Positions 1 through 12,261 of a stretch of 64,000 nucleotides of DNA are shown one piece after another. Below the pieces are notes generated by a model. It worked only from the letters and a program-made list of their open reading frames with translations. It ran no database searches and was not told the origin of the DNA. The DNA is from Topomyia yanbarensis. Taxonomy: Eukaryota > Arthropoda > Insecta > Diptera > Culicidae. Numbering within the stretch: the first letter of the stretch is position 1; each line of letters starts with the position of its first letter. Made by a program: the position numbers and the translations under genes. The stretch lies in assembly GCF_030247195.1 (NCBI RefSeq), contig NC_080672.1:391299037-391363036 (forward strand). The letters are read 5' to 3'.

Positions 1-2
1 GA

Positions 3-875
3 GAAGTCGCGATCACTTCACAGCGAAGTCTGAAGTCTCTCGGAGTCATTATAGACGACAAGCTGACCTTCGGTAGCCATGTCGACTATACGTGCAAGAG
101 AGCGTCGACTGCTGTTGCGGCTCTATCGAGAATGATGTCCAACAGCTCAAAGGTGTGCGCCAGTAGACGTAGGTTACTGGCAGGCGTTGCCGTATCTATC
201 CTCAGGTACGGCGGCCCGTCATGGTCAAGAGCACTGAGGGTAACCAGTTACCTACAGAAACTGGAGAGCACCTACCGCGTGATGTGCCTCAGAGTGATAT
301 CTGCCTACCGCACGGTATCACACGATGCATCCTGCGTGATAGCGAGCATGATGCCAGTCGGGCTGGTCATTCGGGAAGATGAGGAGTGCTTTGAGCTACG
401 TGGAAATAGGGGAGCCCGTGAGTGAACCAGGGTGACCTCGGTCGCCAGATGGCAGCGTGAGTGGGACAACTCCTCGAAAGGTAGGTGGACCCACCGGCTG
501 ATACCTAGCATATCGAGCTGGGTGGGAAGACCCCATGGGGAAGTTCACTTCCACCTGACACAATTCCTGTCAGGCCATGGCTGTTTCCGTCAGTACCTCC
601 ACAAGTTCGGGCACGCTGAGGTCCCAGTCTGCCCGGACTGCCCAGGTGTAGATGAAACTGCCGAACACATACTGTTCGTATGTCATCGGTTCGACGTCGA
701 AAGAAGAGCAATGCTTGACGTCTGTGGCTGGGACGCAACCCCTGATACCCTTATTCAGCGGATGTGTCAATCGGTGGAGAAGTGGAACGCAGTCTCGGCT
801 GCTACCATCCAGATTGCCAGTAGGCTACAGGTAATCTGGCGAACCGAGCAACAGACGACGGGCACGGCTAACTAG
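3..875 (+). pseudogene. C-terminal end of an R1-clade-like non-LTR retrotransposon polyprotein, one in-frame stop
   Basis: The frame starting at base 3 is open from the window edge to a TGA at 423-425, then continues in the same frame to a stop at 873-875. The first part reads as the region after the reverse-transcriptase active site (SLGVIIDDKLTF, then VAALSRMM). The second part has the C-terminal zinc-binding pattern of R1/LOA-type ORF2: LTQFLSGHGCFRQYL, then CPDCPG and H-x4-C spacing (TAEHILFVCHRF). In intact elements this protein reverse-transcribes the element RNA at a nicked target. The RT core and endonuclease lie beyond base 1. The single nonsense codon with no frameshift suggests a fairly recent inactivation. 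Clade placement rests on motif appearance only. Confidence 0.8.
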
Positions 876-1775
876 TGATTGGTTAGCTGGAGCGAAAAAG
901 GCCAAGCGCAAAAAAAGGGAGTGAATGGTCTGTTCATGCCGAGGCAAGTTTGGCGCAGCGAATGGCAACCGCGTAAGGGGTAAACCCAGCCACCCCGAAG
1001 CAAGACAGAAGAGTGAGTGTATAGGCGTATAAGTGGACTGCCTCATGCCAAGACGGGAGGGTCGTAGCGTAGTATGTTGGAACTTAGCTATCGATGCCTC
1101 ATGGCGTGGCAGAGGAGTGAAAGGGTGAGCATCCAAGTCAGTCTCACACGGCATGTTAAGGGTGAGCATAAAAGTCAGCCTCACGGGTTGGTAGAGGCTA
1201 GCACAAAAGTCAGCCTAACAAGGAATGAAAAAGGTGAGCACACAAGTCAGCCTCGCATAGTATGTCAGAAGTGGGGCCTAAGAAAAATGTCCCACATGGG
1301 ATGCCAGGGGGAGTGACAAAGGTACAATAGAGTGGCACGATTGAGAGTGAATCAGGTGATAGGGTGAGCACCCAAGTCAGCCTCACATGGTATGGGTGGG
1401 GCGAGCACAAAAGTAAACCTAGCAAGGAACGAGTAAGGTGAGCACACAAGTCAGCCTCATGTGGGAGTGTTTGAGAGTGAATCAAAGTGCGATTGAGAGA
1501 GCACCCAAGTAAGCCTCATACAGGATGTATGAACGCGTAAGTGAGAGTGAATGAGTACATTTAGTACAGCCATCCCCCCAGAAGTAATACCGAGAGGTAG
1601 TTCCTGGGAGGAATGATGGCGGAGCCCAATGGAGTTTAGTCGGTATTAATGGCTGGTCACCATTCGAGTCCCACACGCCCCCAGTGCACCCCGTGTGGTA
1701 GATTGGACCCTACCAATAGCACGTGTACTGGGCTAGGACATAAAGGTCTTCTCCATTGTAAAAAAAAAGAGGAAG
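876..1775 (+). repeat. 3' untranslated region of the R1-like element with about 8 short tandem motifs
   Basis: After the ORF stop the sequence is rich in a motif close to GTGAGCACACAAGTCAGCCT. Copies begin near 1125, 1162, 1197, 1234, 1364, 1401, 1438 and 1496, spaced about 37 bp or multiples of it. It ends near a short A-run around 1759-1768. No long open frame is supported here. The most likely reading is a repeated 3' UTR belonging to the retrotransposon just upstream. Confidence 0.6.
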
Positions 1776-1933
1776 GGTCCCAAGTACAGGCTAAAAAGTT
1801 ACGACTAAAGCATTAATCACGGACAATTTTCCCCGCCCTATAGATAAAACCGTCAATTGAACTAGTTTTGAATACAACTTCACAAAATTTGACATGTTAG
1901 CAAGTTTATGCGTTATACAATGATACCACAATA

Positions 1934-2306
1934 ATGGTGGCGCCGGTGGTTGAGTGGTAAGCGTGACCGCCACTTATTTCTGTTGGTCTGGGTTCAATCC
2001 CAACCGAGGTCGTTGAGATTTTTCTGAGGTGAAAAAATTCTGTGGTCACGTCTTCCTTCGGAAGGGAAGTAAAGCCCTTTAATCCCCGGTCCATGAGTTG
2101 ATGGATCGATATCTAGTCCAGATAGTGGAGAGTCACCTCACTGGCGTCGGTAATCGTCGGTAAGATGTAGAATCCAACTTCTATACTTACTAACAAATAT
2201 CTCCTCCTCCCGTGATACTTGTGGAGTGCGCTGTAGTATATACGGCCTCTAGCCAAAGCAAGTATCGGACTAACATTCCTTCCCTTTCCTTCCGCGATTT
2301 ACGACA
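1934..2306 (+). mobile_element. tRNA-derived SINE, plus orientation
   Basis: The head carries pol III promoter boxes: an A box (GGTTGAGTGGTAAGC near 1945) and a B box (GGGTTCAATCCC near 1990). The body (GTGGTCACGTCTTCCTTC and following) is shared with the SINE at 33733-34205. The copy runs into the opposite-strand SINE at about 2306, where its 3' tail is missing. The layout resembles the Feilai-type tRNA-related SINEs of Aedes; the family name is inference. Confidence 0.8.
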
Positions 2307-2470
2307 CCAAAGAAGTGACTCCACTATTTGGACCCAGATAGAGATATCGCACCCATCATCACATAGACCGGGGACCAACAGATTTACTTCCCTTCCCAGA
2401 GGAAGACGTGACCACAGATTTTTTCACCTCAGAAAAATCTCAATGACCGCGGCTGGGATTGAACCCACAT
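2307..2470 (-). mobile_element. tRNA-derived SINE fragment, minus orientation, abutting the plus copy
   Basis: Read on the minus strand this matches the same SINE body, ending with the B box (GGGTTCAATCCC) near 2453-2464. The A-box head is absent. It meets the preceding plus-strand copy tail to tail, so the two form an inverted pair able to fold in RNA. Confidence 0.7.
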
Positions 2471-2479
2471 TTGTATTTC

Positions 2480-4112
2480 TAAGCAAATACCTAGTCCTGC
2501 ATGATGTCCCACAAGAAAGGCAGCTCTGATTAAACTGATGAGAAATAATGAAATCGAAACAAAGTTTGGCTTACCAGTCCAATGCAATATGCAGTATTCT
2601 GAAGTTCTTCCTAACGAAATAAAAATTTAGGTAAAAACTGAAAGTTATCGTATTTCTTGATTTGTCCTTATTATTGAAATACAAACACTTTTCAAATGTT
2701 CTTCCATCCTGCTTAATAGAATCAAATCCGAGGTCAGTGCTCTTTTTATTTGGTTAAAATGTGTTGCCGTGAGTAAACCGCTCCTCAAAAAGTCAAATTT
2801 AATTCTAGTTGTAAACAATCATTTCTCTTTCTGTTTTCTATTGCTATACCATGCATCACATTTCCTCACGTTCGCCTGTTAAGGCTGGATGCACATGAGA
2901 CACTCATTCGACGCCGTCGTCTGCCGGTGTAGCTGTACCTACCTACGAGCATGTCACCCCGTGGAGCGTACAGCATTTTGTGACTTAACGGTTTATTAGC
3001 ACTGATCGAGCCTCTCGCTCTTTCGGTGTTCACCACTTTAGGGTGGCGTCTTGGCAATAATTTACACTAACCGATCAACCATGCCACGGCGCAGTGTACA
3101 TATATCGGTGCATCGCTAGAAGAGGCTTGGGGTAAAAGAATGCTACCGATGCTCACTGCGCCAAAACAATATTTTCTCATACTAAAATGACGCTATAAAG
3201 TTGTTTTTTTTCGGAACGTGTGATTGTGTTCAACCGACACAAGACTGCGCCTAACATAGCCATGTGTGTTGAATATATTAATATAAATTGAAACAGCTGG
3301 CCGTGTTGGATTTTTATTTCGGTATGTATTTGCAAAACAGGAAGACAGCGGGAGACAGACTGGAAGTTCTCTGCGAGAAGCTGAAAGATGTGCTATTTTA
3401 GGATTTACTGTTTATACTATTAACCTTTGATTAGGTATGCTTTAAATTAGGAAATACTGGTTGGTTTTATGGATAGCAGCAGCAGCAGCAGAAGACGGAC
3501 GATGAAAAGCGATCACTTAATCTGTCAAGCAGGTTAGGTCCGAAAATATTAAATTTTTAAAACATATCTGTTGTCTCTATGGATAGAATTATTATTAAAT
3601 TAAATGTTCACGGTTCTCTTGTAATATTAGGTGTAAGCCCTCAAAATAATTCGATTCGTGTAAAACTAGGATATCAACAATTCGTTAAATAATAAATAAG
3701 TCATTGAAACCTGAAAGCGGGGTTTCCAATTCTCAGCTGATATAAATCCTACGTTTTATCGCTCAACGGAACCTACCCACGTTTGACATCATCGTTGATT
3801 AACCCCATACAACCAAAACTTTCAAATCGACTCGTATACTGTACTGTAATATTTTCATGTTATTTTATCCTGGTATACTATAGAAGACGGTTCCCATACA
3901 TGATTGCTCTTGGAGTGTCATTAGGAGCTACGAATGAAAATTTTATAGGTGAAATATTTAGAGGTAATCGTATTAAGGCCATGTCGATAAATAATCCACT
4001 AAAACAGAAGCTGTTCTACAAACAGCAGCAATCTTGATATTTTCCGCATCGTAAATCGTTTAAAATATCGCTTGGAGGAGATTGTTGCAATATGTTCAAT
4101 AAAAAAAGTATC
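2480..4112. other. No gene recognised; AT-rich sequence with a short CAG run
   Basis: Open frames are short and have no recognised similarity. A more GC-balanced block lies at about 2870-3130. A (CAG)n-type run lies at about 3476-3490. Nothing else could be assigned. Confidence 0.4.
4101..4107 (-). terminator. RNA polymerase III terminator of tRNA-Val copy 1
   Basis: Seven A residues on the + strand give a T7 run on the minus strand five bases after the tRNA 3' end, the usual pol III stop signal. Confidence 0.8.
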
Positions 4113-4185
4113 TGTTTCCGCCCGGGATCGAACCGGGGGCCTTCCGCGTGTTAGGCGGATGTGATAACCACTACACCACGGAAAC
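4113..4185 (-). tRNA. tRNA-Val (anticodon AAC), copy 1
   Basis: The minus strand folds into a complete 73-nt cloverleaf. The acceptor stem is GTTTCCG/CGGAAAC with discriminator A. The D arm contains GTGTAGTGGTTATCAC. The anticodon stem is TCCGC/GCGGA with loop CTAACAC, anticodon AAC. The T arm is CCCGG-TTCGATC-CCGGG. Internal A and B boxes are intact and a T7 terminator follows. It decodes valine codons; the first A would become inosine. There is no intron. The mature part is identical in sequence to the second copy at 14480-14552. Confidence 0.96.
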
Positions 4186-6569
4186 CACATTAACAAGCCA
4201 CCCGTTGGCGTCGAATAGTTGTTCATTTTTCACTTCTTCATCAGCTGTTTTCGGTTCGATGAGATTTTCCCCTCCGGGGATTGCATTATAGCTTTACCCG
4301 AGCAGCATAAATTTTCCGCCCCTCTCTCTCTACCCAATCAAACACTATACCACCTACCTACGCTAGGAAGCGAGGGCGTGGGTGTTGGAAACACGCTGAG
4401 CAGTAGATATGTAACAGATAGCATTAGCGGGCTGCACGTAAGATTTATGGGTGACAGTTATGTGCTTTTTCTCAAACTGCAAGTGCGTACTGCAGAAACA
4501 AACGAGTTTTGGTTTTAATTTGGTTATTTATGACTTTGCAGCGTTTCGTGTATTAGATTTAGCTACATTTGGCGTGGAGTCGTTGCGCCTGATAGGACCT
4601 GAAGCAACAATATTGCTGCATCAATCAAAGCGAGCGTCAATAAATTTCCAATTATTCAAATGATAGCATCCAAGCAAAAAGCGAATTTCGCACTAGCGAC
4701 TATTATCGCGGAAAATTTCGAGCAGAGCATGTATAGTTTGAACTGCTAGATCAAACAAAACAAACATTTTACTGCATACTCCAGCCTCTCTATGCTTCAG
4801 ATGACTCATCTATACGAAGTAGAACGGATTTTATGCACCTGCATGCACTTTTCTCATATGAACCGTGGATGACTCATAGAAATGGACCGCGCTGACGGGC
4901 GACAAAAATGAATTCCTTGCCCTGCGGCAGCGGTGTCCCTAAGATCACAACTCAGCATGAATTTGATCGTTGCTAAGGCGAGTAGATGCAAGTAGTAAAC
5001 CTTCTTTGTTTATACAACGAGATATTGCAAGATGCAAGAATTGTGCGATTGCAGTTTGATGGGAAGTTTTGCAGCGTCAGTCAACAACAAGTTTCGTTCT
5101 TGTGCGGAATGTGATATGAAAAGGTCTACCACAGAAAGATAATGAATGCATCTGCATCAAATAAGATGTTTGCTGTTTAATTCTTTTCAAATTTTGATAT
5201 GAGTTTACAGAAATTTTATAGATAGTTGTATAGAGGTAGCATCAGAAAAAGTCGAAAAAACAATTGAGACACTATTATGAAAAATCAATATGATCTAGGC
5301 TTTTAATGGGGGGGGGGGGGTGTTAAAATTAATTCGGTAAAAAGATGGGTGGGCAATGTCCGAGACATAACCGAAGTGAAGTACTGCAATTTTTACTATC
5401 TTCTGAAAGATTGCTATTTCGGTGTCCTAATGTAAATATCGAAACATTGGTACACGTACATCGGAATTTGAAATATTCAAAAAATTTCGAACGTATGGAT
5501 TCCCATACGGTAACTCCGAAAAGGGCATTTAATGATAATGAAACAATTTATTTAGCAACAGCAGAAAATTCGGTATACGGGTACCGTTATTTCGGCATTT
5601 CTATTAGAAATATCAAAAGAGTCAAAATACAGCAGTCGAATTTAGTCTGCAGAAATTGATTTGATTACTAGGAACATGATTTAAATACGACATTCAATTC
5701 ATGTACTAATTCCCTCCCCAAGGTTTAGGGGTTTGGGTATTGCATTACGCCTCGATAGTGGTGCATCGAGGAAACTGAGAGGGCTTATGCGCCTTTTTAT
5801 GTTATATGTCTTTTCATACTCTGCACCTGCGCATACCAACGCTAAACTACTGGTCTATGCGCGGCGGCGTGGCCGAGTGGCGGATCGACGTAGATTGACT
5901 TTTGCTGTATGCCATGTTTGCAAATATTGTTCTATTGGTGGTATTCGTGGACGGGGCTCACGGAAAGAGTCATTGTGTGTCCATTTATCGGTCGACTTCG
6001 TCATCGTGCATATAGTAATTAAATTAATTTAATAATTAAATTAATTTAAGAAAGTAGAATAAGTAGAAACCTATTAGTTGTAGCTTTGTGATAATCGTAG
6101 CTTTTTGTACTAGTGTGCAACTGTTATGTGCTAGTCGTATGTCTATCTATGTATGTATTCGTCTGAGTATTTGTGACAATTGGTTCAGGGAATGGATGCA
6201 GAACTGATGTATATGATAGAATAGGGACTAATACTTCTGGTGATCAATCTGAGCATTTGGTTCTATTCATTGGGGAAAGTCGGGCTGGATAAATTAGGGT
6301 AAAATAAATTTACCGACGCACGTGAGTCATCCATTCCCGGCTAGCATAACATGATGAAAGTCTAACAGCATTGCAATTTCTATTCTACTTCATTGGTCTG
6401 TTTCTTTTGTGCATCTATTAGTTTGCTTTTCCATTATTTATGTAGACCAAAATAGTATTGTTCAATTTATACACTTCTAGTCAAGCTCTTTGCATCTTTT
6501 TTTTTTCTTTATTCGGCATGTTATGATTCCTTTTATTAGTATATCTCTACTATACGCTATCTATGCTCA
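4186..6569. other. No gene recognised; G13 tract and short AT palindromic repeat
   Basis: A run of 13 G lies at 5308-5320. A 17-bp unit TAATTAAATTAATTTAA, itself nearly palindromic, is present twice at 6016-6032 and 6033-6049. The open frames at 5345-5659 and 5733-6032 have no recognisable domain and are not called. A tRNA A-box-like string (GGCGTGGCCGAGTGG, near 5865) lacks a matching B box. Confidence 0.4.
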
Positions 6570-7075
6570 TATAGGTACAAACGCTCGTGGCCTTCGCGAT
6601 AACATAGGCCTGGTCACGGGAGCGACCATGCGGTTGCAGTAATCCACATATACGTGCGCCCGCGATTTCGCCTACATGAAAACACCCCGGTAGTTAAATA
6701 AACGTGGCATCTTTAAACTTCCAAACGCTGTCTCAAATATTAACCCACCATTCGCGCGATCATGAAACGGTCACGTCCGAAAGTTTTACCAGTCTGGACT
6801 AATGCCTTCAGTTGAACCAATCCAAAAAGTGACGCTCATATTCACTAAACAACACGATCCATGGTGACATGACCTGGAACTCAGGTTTCCCCATAGGGAA
6901 ACGGACTACCTACTGTACCATACACTAAAAATTAAGAATCAGATTCACGGTTCGCGCGCGATCAAATAAGAATACACGCTACATTATTATAAAATCAAAA
7001 TTATACACGCGAAGTCACATACACGTGACAAACACGTTAATATACAAATGCTTAAGCCCTTCGCTATCGGCGGTG
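6570..7075 (+). repeat. 470-500 bp CG-rich repeat, cluster 1, first copy
   Basis: This begins with a TACAAACGCTCGTGGCCTTCGCGAT-like segment and carries the family landmarks in order: GCGCGATCATGAAACGGTC, TTCAGTTGAACCAATC, CCATGGTGACATGACC, and the end segment leading to AAATGCTTAAGCCCTTCGC at 7048. Similar units occur at 8560-9765 and 16140-17880. Confidence 0.65.
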
Positions 7076-7079
7076 GTCA

Positions 7080-8559
7080 GCTATTTTCGTCCGCGTCCCT
7101 TATCACCTATTTTTATAAAGTGATTCATCAGCAGTGCTATCTTTGAAAATGAACCACCTTGGTTATGCAACTAATTTTTCCGGTCTTTTTTTTAAATGCA
7201 AATAATTAAGCAATCTTCATTTCGTTATATTCTGAATTGCACATATTTTGTCGTATGTAATTTTAAATGTACTTTCATTTGATGGCATTGTAAGGGAACA
7301 CGTATCCGCCGGTTGATGCTAATCGAGCTGACATTTCTTTAGACTGAGCAAACTAAGTTATTTGTTTGTTTAGTGTTTATTTGACCAACTAGGTAACGAA
7401 TCCACTGGGTCTTTAATGCGTGTGGGAAATACGCATGGTCTTGTCTGAGTGTATCACTATTGAATTATGTATGGGGGTGGAGAATTGACAATTCGCAAGA
7501 TCAATTCAAATCCAATTACCAATTTGCGGCAATCATTTCAACATAAAAAAAAATTATGGTCATATATAATGGTTTACTTTTAGTCCATTAACTCATCAGT
7601 TAATTATACTGAGCTGAGAATAAGTACGTACTATTTGGAAACGGGGGGTGTTTGATTCGTGCATCATTAATATCGTTTAGGAACGCAGCATTTACTCGAA
7701 CGAGGTGGAAAATTTCAAGTTACGGGATCACAATATGCTTAAGGACGATTTATAAATTCTGCCACGCTATTAGGAGGAAGAGATATGACTAATTGTGACA
7801 TAAATGGGAGGGAAGCACGTCATGTGCTTTGACGCAATCGGCCGTTTTACGCACGATTGCGCCATGTATATAGGAAATTCCATGGAACATGAACACTTTT
7901 GCGAGTAGCGGCATTAATGTGCTACTACAAAATGAAGGACAAACTAAAATCATTTGATTCGTATTAGACCAAGGATAAAAATAACGTGGTAATATGACAG
8001 AGACTTAGTTAGTGTTGGGTAATCTTTGCGTGACATAATTTATGAATGTTCCACAATACCACTTTTAAACTCATTGTTTGCGGTCCATTTTACATTGTCG
8101 ACAATACTCCCGACAGCCGGCTGTTCGGAGTTCAAGTTGTTTTCGATGAAACAATTTCGATAGACGATTACCCAGAGTTTAAACGCCTAGAACATTTACG
8201 TATCCTTCAGTCAATAAACTATTCAAACATCTTATGCACGAAAGTATATTCTCAGTCGCATCGCTTGCTTGAAGCGAATCCTGACTAACAACACACCCAC
8301 TACCCAATCCGTGGTACTTATGGGAGTGTCACTGAGTCGGGGCCTTCCGTTAAGTAAGTACCACATCAACACTTCCTTTCTCATCCCAAGTTACGGTAAA
8401 GATGGTCGTGGCCCGCAATGGTGGCTCTCAGGCGAAATTCTCGCTTGGACTGGATCAATTGTTATTCCCAAACAATGCTCCTCAAGTAGTCTGGCTGGAA
8501 ATGAGAGTCATCAGTCTGCAATCTACAAAGTATACCGTGCTTACGCAACGCAACGCAAC
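7080..8559. other. Unassigned sequence between repeat copies
   Basis: No recognised gene. The stretch at about 8280-8555 is more GC-balanced and has an open frame of about 100 codons (8269-8571), but no domain was recognised. It probably belongs to the repeat or to another mobile element, since it joins the next repeat unit directly via an ACGCA-type short repeat. Confidence 0.35.
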
Positions 8560-9765
8560 GCAAATGCTTAAGCCCTTCGCTATCATCCCCAGCATCTACA
8601 TCGGCGATCTAGTAAACATGATCGCATCCCAGTGATAAAGTGAATATCTCAGCTCCTATAAATTTTCAAACGCGGTCTCAAGCGTGAACCTAAAAACTCC
8701 CGCACTCGCACGATCATGAATCGGTCACTTCCGGATGATTCTATCCTTGATATCAGCAGACTATGTCCATGCCTTCAATTGAATCAATTAAAAAAAGAAA
8801 GCTCTCATATCCACTGGACACCACGTTACATGGCGACATGACCGAGGACTCTAGTGATATGGGGTAACTTACTCCCTGTCAGAATGTGAATTGTACACCA
8901 AAAACTAACTATCAGAATGAAGGTCCGCGTGACCATCCAAGAACGCACGCGTATATAGAAAATGCCACACTGTTACAAAATCCAGTCTTGTACACGCGAA
9001 GTCACATGAACGCGAGCACACGTGACAGACACGTTAACGTACGAACGCTTAAGCCCTTCGCGATTAACAACGCACACCTACGTTCGCGATCGTGCAAACT
9101 TAATAACACCCTGGTAATAAGGAGAACGTTTTAGCGCTTGCGAAGTTTCAAACGCTGTCTCAAACACGAACCTACAAACGTCCGTTTTCGCGCGCTCATG
9201 AATCGGTCACGTCCGGAAACCATTACTCTCTGTCCTAATAACTTAGGTCCATACATTCAGTAGGACAAAAAAAAATAAAGCACATATCCACTAGACAACA
9301 CGTTCCATGGCGACTTCAGCGGGCACTCTAGTGATATAGAAGATCTCACACTATTTTAGCATCTTAGAAGTACACCAAAAAATAAAGTATTAGACTCACG
9401 GTCCGTGCGCGATTATCCAAGAACACATGTGAATATGCGAAAGGCATGCGGTTATAAAATAGAATTTATACACGCGAAGTTACATACACGTTAGCACACG
9501 AGACATACAAACGCACACGCGATCGAAGACGTTAACTACAAATGCTCGAGCTCTTCGCGATGATACACGTGATCGCGAGTCCCTACGCCCGCACATACCT
9601 AAACCGTACAATGAATATCACATTCAGAATCACGGCCCGCTACAATTGGCCTAATGCAGTGTTTTATTGGGCGACATTGCCTGTCTCGTCTGCAAATTGT
9701 AGTATGTGATTCTGACAGGGAGCCCTTCCGAGAATCTAGCTCTACAGCTCCAGTAGGACAACTCT
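8560..9765 (+). repeat. 470-500 bp CG-rich repeat, cluster 1, about 2.5 tandem copies
   Basis: Unit landmarks recur at a spacing of about 465-500 bp. The AAATGCTTAAGCCCTTCGC-type segment lies near 8562, 9043 and 9540. ATCATGAATCGGTCAC-type segments lie near 8711 and 9195. CCATGGCGACAT-type segments also recur. The final unit stops at a segment (GGAGCCCTTCCGAGAATC, 9719-9736) that also ends the second cluster at 17830-17875. Confidence 0.7.
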
Positions 9766-9776
9766 CGAAAAAAAAA

Positions 9777-9990
9777 TAATAACAGGTCGGTTCTCACAGT
9801 AAAGAGCAACAAGTCTGTCTTTGCCAAGAGACATGCTGGTGACCTTGAGTGATACGTAGTTATACTGCCTAAGCTCGACCCTCATCAGCAGAAGACAAAA
9901 GTTAAGCCCATAAGATATTAAGCCTGTTCTAATGATCCTGCCACTTCTAGTTTTCCGATCTGTATACTTCACATCCTTGCTCTCACTTGA
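9777..9990 (+). repeat. Dispersed repeat, copy 1
   Basis: This block matches the reverse complement of 45708-46005, and its 3' part matches 58545-58680. Shared landmarks are CGTAGTTATACTGCCTAAGC, TTAAGCCTGTTCTAATGA and TTTTCCGATCTG. On the minus strand of copies 1 and 2 a short frame is partly conserved (KTRSGR, RTGLISYGL, ELRQYNY), so the family may once have encoded something. No known domain was recognised. Confidence 0.6.
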
Positions 9991-11089
9991 TTAAGATGTA
10001 AAAAAAAGAACTACATAGTCGAAATAAAAAAAAATAAAAATAACAATAATTTTGTAAAATCAAAGTTATTTGGGTAATACTGTTAAGAAGATCTGTACTA
10101 AATATCAAAATCAAATTCAGGGGATTTTGAGTTATGGTCAACACCGCATTTTTTCGAGGTACCTCCTGAAAATTCACTGTCTCTCGCCCAATTTCCAATA
10201 TTTTGCAATGAACCCTTAGTAACATTGTTCAAATATAGCTTTATTGTATGGAAATTGACTAAATAGACTAACACTGCATCGTCAAAAAATTTAAGAACGG
10301 GCTTTTTCTTCACCGAAAATACATTACCAGTTCTTGTTGTACCACTACTTTGTTAGTTGTATTGAGCTGTAAAACTCAAATTTATTTCCGTGCGAGTTAG
10401 CTAAATTTCCTTAAATTATGTCACCTGACATGTTATTACTTGTTGATTTTTTTCACACACTTTGCTAAATACTTTCGTAATTTGCACTGTGTTCAATCAA
10501 TATATTTGGATACACTGAACTGTGCATTTGTATCTCAAACTTTGCGTATATCTCTGACGTGTGTTTTACCTTTTAATGTGCATGTGTGCACTAACGAAGG
10601 CACGTAGATTTAATCTGTTATTCGTTGTTTTTGCTTGTAACATGCGGTAAAATAGTTTCGATGATTTGCGATTTTTGGATGTCGGCTGTACTGACGCTAT
10701 GTTCAAATATTTTAAAACTTTTGGGGTTGAACGTAACATTAAAGGCTAGATCATTTAGAAAAGGGATACATCCGATAGCGTATAGTGGTCGGATATACAC
10801 GACTTTTTGAAGCGTTTTTGTTTGTAAACTGTTCCGCTGTGGATAAAACTCAATGAATGTATACTGACACAGTCTCTGACAGACAAGAGTTGGTTTTCGC
10901 GAAAAAGTTCGCGAAAAAATGTATAATTTGGCAAGAGATCTGTTTCTGTGGCAAGTAAACCAGAATTTAAATAATAGACGTGAATTCGGAAGTATATAAA
11001 AAGAAGAGTTTTAATAAACGTATTTTACCCTTCATTAAGTCCCATGATTATTCAGTAACGTTTTTGGCCAGACCTAGAGAACTTCTTTA
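9991..11089. other. No gene recognised; AT-rich
   Basis: Short open frames occur on both strands but none has recognisable similarity. No long repeat structure was seen. Confidence 0.4.
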
Positions 11090-11410
11090 CAGAATATTTA
11101 CCATCGCTACGCATGCGCGCACTGGGGTAGGGTCAGGGAGTAGCTATCCATTCTCAATGTGCACGTTTCGAGAGTTCTATACCATGAAATGCCAATAACG
11201 GCGCGGGCCACGTCCTTGCAATCATCGGGGAAGGGAAGGAATGTTAGTGTAACAAACGTTGTTATGGAGACCATGTATACCTCTGCATTTCCACGTTTGC
11301 AACGGGAAGGAGTTTTTGTTAGTAGGATGGGATAAATAGTTACACAAATCTGGATTCACCTTGATGAGTGATACGATCTATGCAACTTTCAGTAGTGTTA
11401 TTATGTGCTT
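11090..11410 (+). repeat. Dispersed repeat about 300 bp, inverted mate at 20730-21010
   Basis: Segments such as GTGTAACAAACGTTGTTATG, GAGTTTTTGTTAGTAGGATG and TCTGGATTCACCTTGATGAG reappear in reverse-complement order at 20730-21010. The similarity covers about 280-300 bp with many substitutions, so this is an old repeat family. No coding capacity was recognised. Confidence 0.65.
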
Positions 11411-11856
11411 ATTGCTCTGGGCAGCCGACTGCCGAGAATTTATGATAGATTTATCGTTTTTTAATTAATTTGGAAATGCTCGGTTTATTAAAAAGCAGCT
11501 TCAGCTCCGGATAGCCGACAGTCGGTAGTGTTGCATATGTTTAATTGAATCAAACGACAGGTGAACGACGTTATTATTTTATTTATTATTTACATTTAAA
11601 ATGTTTCCTTTCTCCTTAAATTTTTGTTGACGAAAGATAGAAAATAAAATAAATGGCTTTTTTGCAATTTAATTTTTTAACATAAATTTTTGTTTAAGGG
11701 AAAAATGTAACAATTTTTTTCAGTGTATATTTTCATCGTGTCAAAGCTTTCATTCCCTGTAACTTTTCTGAGATAATTTTGTTGTAACATGTGGCACTCG
11801 AATTTTTGTTTTGTTTTGTAAATGGGGTATGCAAATATTTCTACGCCTATTCAGAA

Positions 11857-12258
11857 AAACTGTTTTAAACCACCTAGTGGTGTAATTGTGCCTTTCTCAT
11901 TTGTCCAAACTACGATTATGTTCAATATAATGGTGGAAATGTATATTACATATTCAGTACGAATTGCACATACATACAATGGATTGAAAGCCACGAGCTT
12001 GAGATGATATGTGTCGACACTGAAACATCGCTTGATACCAGCGGCGGATCAAGGAGGAGTATCTGGGGGGGGGGGGGGGGGGTCCGGACCCTACCGAAAA
12101 TTTTAACTTGTTAAAAAATTTTAAACTAGTTTCAATTTTAAAGTAGCAACCCCTCACTGCATACCCCTACCTACGCCTATACAGGCAAACAAAAATTGGC
12201 CGGTATTAAGTTGACGATTTTTAGAGCGATAGCATAACCTTTCTATATGAGAACGGCA
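11857..12258 (+). mobile_element. GAAAGGCAAA-ended non-autonomous element, copy A (contains G18)
   Basis: The 5' end reads TGTTTTAAACCACCTAGTGG, followed by TGTGCCTTTCTCATT. The 3' end reads CCTTTCTATATGAGAACGGC. The CCTTTCTCAT near the 5' end and ATGAGAA-GGC at the 3' end are inverted complements, and the 3' end itself forms a hairpin. The closest relative is copy F at 62233-62631. An uninterrupted G18 tract lies at 12065-12082. No protein is encoded. Confidence 0.7.
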
Positions 12259-12261
12259 AAA

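Noticed and set aside
5733..6032. Possible tRNA or SINE start (GGCGTGGCCGAGTGG)
   Set aside because: There is an A-box-like string only; no B box at the right distance and no cloverleaf.
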